Assembly: GCA_026708165.1 (NCBI GenBank)
Contig: JAPOVO010000313.1
Coordinates: 1 to 9,055 of the forward strand
Reading direction: 5' to 3'
DNA: 9,055 nt
From: Chloroflexota bacterium
GTDB lineage: Bacteria > Chloroflexota > UBA11872 > VXNJ01
Shown: positions 7,111-9,055 of the stretch, in pieces
Numbering within the stretch: position 1 is the first letter of the stretch
Layout of the letters: each line of letters starts with the position of its first letter
Notes under the pieces: generated by a model
Seen by the model: the letters and a program-made list of their open reading frames with translations, nothing else
Told to the model about the DNA's origin: nothing
Database searches by the model: none
Position numbers and translations under genes: made by a program

Positions 7111-7890
7111 TTATAGTCGGTGGTGGGCGCGCGGCAGCCAGGTCGCGGCGTCGATTCGCAAGGTCTCGCCGCTGACGTAGGAACCCATGTCCGACGCGAG
7201 AAACAGAACGCCGTTGGCTATTTCTTCGGGGGTTCCCAGGCGCTTGAACGGCAGGTCTTTGGCACCTTCGTCGATCTGCTGTTGGGTTGCGTATTTCCGC
7301 TCGCCGGGGGTGTCTATCCAGCCCGGTTCGATCAGGTTGACTCTAATACCGTGCGGGGCCAGCTCGCAGGCCAGCGTGTAGGTGAGTCCCCGCAGGCCGT
7401 TCTTGGCGGAGTTGTAGGGCGCCGATCTGGGAGGGCATCGAATCGCCTGGATCGAGCCGATGAATATGATGCTGCCGGATGTCTCCCGGCGGATTAGATC
7501 GCGGGCGGTGTGCTGAGCCATTAGAAACGCGCCCGAAAGGCTCACATCGATCGTGCGCTTCCATTCGTCGAACGGCAGATCGACGGCGAACTCGCGATAG
7601 CTGTAATAGGCGCTGTGCACGGCGACATCAACGCCGCCGAAGGTGTCGATGGCTTCGTCGAACATGGCATCGACGTCGGATTGAACTCCCAGGTCGGCTC
7701 GTACGACAAGCGCCTTTCGGCCCAGGTCTTCAACGATCCGACGGGCTTCCTCGGCTTCGGCCTCGGAGTCGCGATGGTTGATGACCACGTTGGCGCCGGC
7801 CCTGGCGGACTCGACCACCACACCGCGCCCGATGCCCTTGGAGCTGCCAGTCACCAATACAGTCTTGTTCTCGAGTCCCGTAACGCTCAC
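7111..7890 (-). CDS. Short-chain dehydrogenase/reductase (SDR), FabG-like
   Basis: A 259-residue classical SDR, expected to use NAD(P)(H) in the cytoplasm. The cofactor motif TGSSKGIG is at 14-21. The catalytic residues are S146 (GSIQ), Y159 and K163 (YNSAK). The EPG motif at 188-190 and GTPEEIANGVLFLASDMGSYVSG at 219-241 are typical. In place of the usual NNAG after strand 4 it has VHSAYY (91-96), so that motif is divergent. I chose GTG at 7890 because AAGGA lies 8 nt upstream and the length then fits the family. An in-frame ATG at 7917 would put the ribosome-binding site inside the gene, and longer frames reach into the divergent reductase. Substrate cannot be told from the sequence. It is convergent with the ThuA-type gene and divergent from the aldo/keto reductase. 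Confidence 0.92.
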   Translation of the reverse strand: MSVTGLENKTVLVTGSSKGIGRGVVVESARAGANVVINHRDSEAEAEEARRIVEDLGRKALVVRADLGVQSDVDAMFDEAIDTFGGVDVAVHSAYYSYREFAVDLPFDEWKRTIDVSLSGAFLMAQHTARDLIRRETSGSIIFIGSIQAIRCPPRSAPYNSAKNGLRGLTYTLACELAPHGIRVNLIEPGWIDTPGERKYATQQQIDEGAKDLPFKRLGTPEEIANGVLFLASDMGSYVSGETLRIDAATWLPRAHHRL

Positions 7891-7896
7891 TCGTGA

Positions 7897-7906
7897 TTTC
7901 CTTTCC
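7897..7906 (-). promoter_or_regulatory. Ribosome-binding site deciding the GTG start of the SDR gene
   Basis: On the minus strand the sequence GGAAAGGAAA precedes GTG (7890-7888). AGGA is 8 nt from the start codon. This supports GTG over the upstream ATG at 7917, for which no comparable site is seen. Confidence 0.65.
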
Positions 7907-7976
7907 GTATAGAACATCGATCTTCGGATCCGGCGCGGCCGATATGGGCCAGCAAACCTTACCTCGGGGCTAGAAT

Positions 7977-7994
7977 CGCCTAATCGGTCAGGCG
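7977..7994. promoter_or_regulatory. Small dyad in divergent intergenic region (possible operator)
   Basis: CGCCT (7977-7981) and AGGCG (7990-7994) form a perfect 5-bp inverted repeat around an 8-nt centre. It lies midway in the 172-nt region between the divergent dehydrogenase and aldo/keto reductase genes. A regulator of both could bind here. The match is short and could be chance in GC-rich DNA. Nearby are TAGAAT (7971-7976, a -10-like hexamer with no convincing -35) and TTTACA (8021-8026, -35-like with no convincing -10). I do not call a promoter. Confidence 0.2.
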
Positions 7995-8051
7995 CTGTCA
8001 CGTTCGGCCAGACACAAAGGTTTACATCGCCGGACTTGAAAAATGCAAAGC

Positions 8052-8057
8052 GGGAGG
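8052..8057 (+). promoter_or_regulatory. Ribosome-binding site deciding the aldo/keto reductase start
   Basis: GGGAGG ends 5 nt before ATG 8063. This favours that ATG over the in-frame TTG at 8036, which would add nine residues ahead of the family's usual beginning (RRLGATDMEVTRLGFGG). Confidence 0.7.
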
Positions 8058-8062
8058 TCGGC

Positions 8063-8950
8063 ATGGAGAAGCGGAGACTCGGCGCAACGGATATGGAAGT
8101 GACCCGGTTGGGATTTGGCGGGGCGAGGATCGGGTTCGAGAAATCAACTGACGAGGAGGCGGCGCGTCTGCTTAACGGGCTGCTCGACGCGGGCGTGAAC
8201 TTCATCGACACGGCGGCCTGCTACGAGGGGAGCGAGGAGCAGATTGGACGGCTGATCGCCGGTCGCCGGTCGGAGTATTACCTGGCGACCAAGGCCGGGC
8301 ACGTGGTGAACGGCGCGACGGGAGAGCCGTACTCGGAGCCGGTCATCACCGAGAGCATCGAACGCTCACTGAAGCGATTGAAGACGGAAGCGGTTGACCT
8401 AGTGCAGATTCACAGCTGCTCGGCGGAGGTGCTGCTAAGAGGAGAGGCGGCGAATGCGCTGGTGAAGGCCCGAGAAGCCGGCAAGACTCGCTATATAGGA
8501 TTCAGCGGCGACGGCGACGCGGCGGCGGAAGCAATCGCGATGGGGGTTTTCGACACTCTGCAAACGTCGTTCAACCTAGTCGATCAAAGCGCCGCGGCGG
8601 AGATCTTCCCCATGGCGATCGCGCTAGGAGTGGGCATTATCGCGAAGCGGCCCATAGCGAACGCGGCTTTCGGGCAGGTAGCGTCGCCGTCTTCTTACGC
8701 GGACGAATACTGGCGACGATCACAAGGCATGTCGGCTCCGGCGGATGCGCCGGACGATCCAATCGAGTTTGCCTTGCGGTTCACGCTGAGCCTGGATGAG
8801 ATCGATACGGCGATAGTGGGAACGTCCAGTGCTGAACATGCACTGGCGAACCTAGAGCTGGCGGCGGCCGGCCCGCTCGACGCGGGCATAGTCGCAGATT
8901 TGCGGAAGCAGTTCGCGGCGCTGGGATCGGAGTGGAACCAGCTCACCTAG
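8063..8950 (+). CDS. Aldo/keto reductase
   Basis: A 295-residue cytoplasmic TIM-barrel oxidoreductase of the aldo/keto reductase superfamily, expected to use NADP(H). It starts RRLGATDMEVTRLGFGG, typical of the D-threo-aldose/L-fucose dehydrogenase-like and general bacterial AKR branch. The catalytic tetrad is visible: D49 (NFIDTA), Y54 (CYEGSEEQIG), K77 (LATKAG) and H117 (VQIHS). The C-terminal cofactor segment DTAIVGTSSAEHALANLE (248-265) is conserved. The length is usual for the family. Substrate is not decidable; a sugar or small aldehyde is plausible given the ThuA-type neighbour. The gene diverges from the dehydrogenase gene. Confidence 0.92.
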   Translation: MEKRRLGATDMEVTRLGFGGARIGFEKSTDEEAARLLNGLLDAGVNFIDTAACYEGSEEQIGRLIAGRRSEYYLATKAGHVVNGATGEPYSEPVITESIERSLKRLKTEAVDLVQIHSCSAEVLLRGEAANALVKAREAGKTRYIGFSGDGDAAAEAIAMGVFDTLQTSFNLVDQSAAAEIFPMAIALGVGIIAKRPIANAAFGQVASPSSYADEYWRRSQGMSAPADAPDDPIEFALRFTLSLDEIDTAIVGTSSAEHALANLELAAAGPLDAGIVADLRKQFAALGSEWNQLT

Positions 8951-9055
8951 GCGCTGCGGCGCTATACCCTAAGCCCGTTCTCGCTACGGCCAGCCAGAGG
9001 CGGTCGGCATTTGCAGTATCGGATTCCCGATCGATACGTCAGCCGCGGAAGTTGT
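8951..9055. other. Intergenic tail with no supported feature
   Basis: After the aldo/keto reductase stop I see no start codon with a ribosome-binding site, no clear hairpin with a T-tract and no repeat. Minus-strand frames are open from the window edge for 4 to about 30 codons, so the 3' end of a convergent gene could be here. The window is too short to decide. Confidence 0.4.

Noticed and set aside
8036..8062. TTG start at 8036 for the aldo/keto reductase
   Set aside because: ATG 8063 has GGGAGG at ideal spacing and gives the usual family N-terminus.
7891..8211. N-terminal extension of the SDR frame up to 8211
   Set aside because: It would overlap the start of the divergent aldo/keto reductase, the extra residues do not resemble an SDR, and a good ribosome-binding site sits before GTG 7890.
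8984..9055. Open minus-strand frame of 23 codons running in from the window edge
   Set aside because: It could be the end of a convergent gene, but all minus-strand frames end within about 30 codons and none has a recognisable motif.

Overview
This is a GC-rich bacterial window with two parts. Positions 1 to about 6218 hold one tightly packed plus-strand operon for System I (Ccm) cytochrome c maturation. Positions 6219 to 9055 hold three small enzyme genes of carbohydrate or general oxidoreductive metabolism. Gene order, fusions and the neighbouring enzymes would fit an uncultured Chloroflexota (SAR202-like) or similar environmental lineage. That placement is an impression from gene content, not a computed result.

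The ccm operon runs: an ABC protein that is CcmA and CcmB in one reading frame (5' end outside the window), CcmC (heme-handling membrane protein), CcmD (small membrane adaptor), CcmF (heme lyase core), CcmH (CPVC thiol-disulfide protein), and a 442-residue last gene. Genes overlap by 4 nt (C/D, F/H) or are separated by 5 to 29 nt, so they are probably co-transcribed and translationally coupled. CcmAB with C and D would load and release heme through the chaperone CcmE. CcmF, CcmH and the last protein would form the extracytoplasmic heme ligation complex. Neither ccmE nor ccmG is at its classical place (D-E-F, F-G-H), nor elsewhere in the window.

The most unusual gene is the last one (4890-6218). 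Its N-terminal half has the two-membrane-helix, cytoplasmic coiled-coil plan of CcmI. The usual extracytoplasmic TPR domain is replaced by a predicted Asp-box (BNR/sortilin-type) beta-propeller with four good and two degenerate Asp-boxes. This suggests a CcmI variant that could present apocytochrome c, or contact the Ccm complex, with a different scaffold.

Downstream lie a ThuA-family protein (plus strand), a short-chain dehydrogenase (minus strand, convergent with thuA) and an aldo/keto reductase (plus strand, divergent from the dehydrogenase). A short hairpin lies between the convergent pair, and a 172-nt region with a small dyad lies between the divergent pair. The last 105 nt hold no gene I can support. 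No RNA gene, CRISPR array or mobile element was seen.
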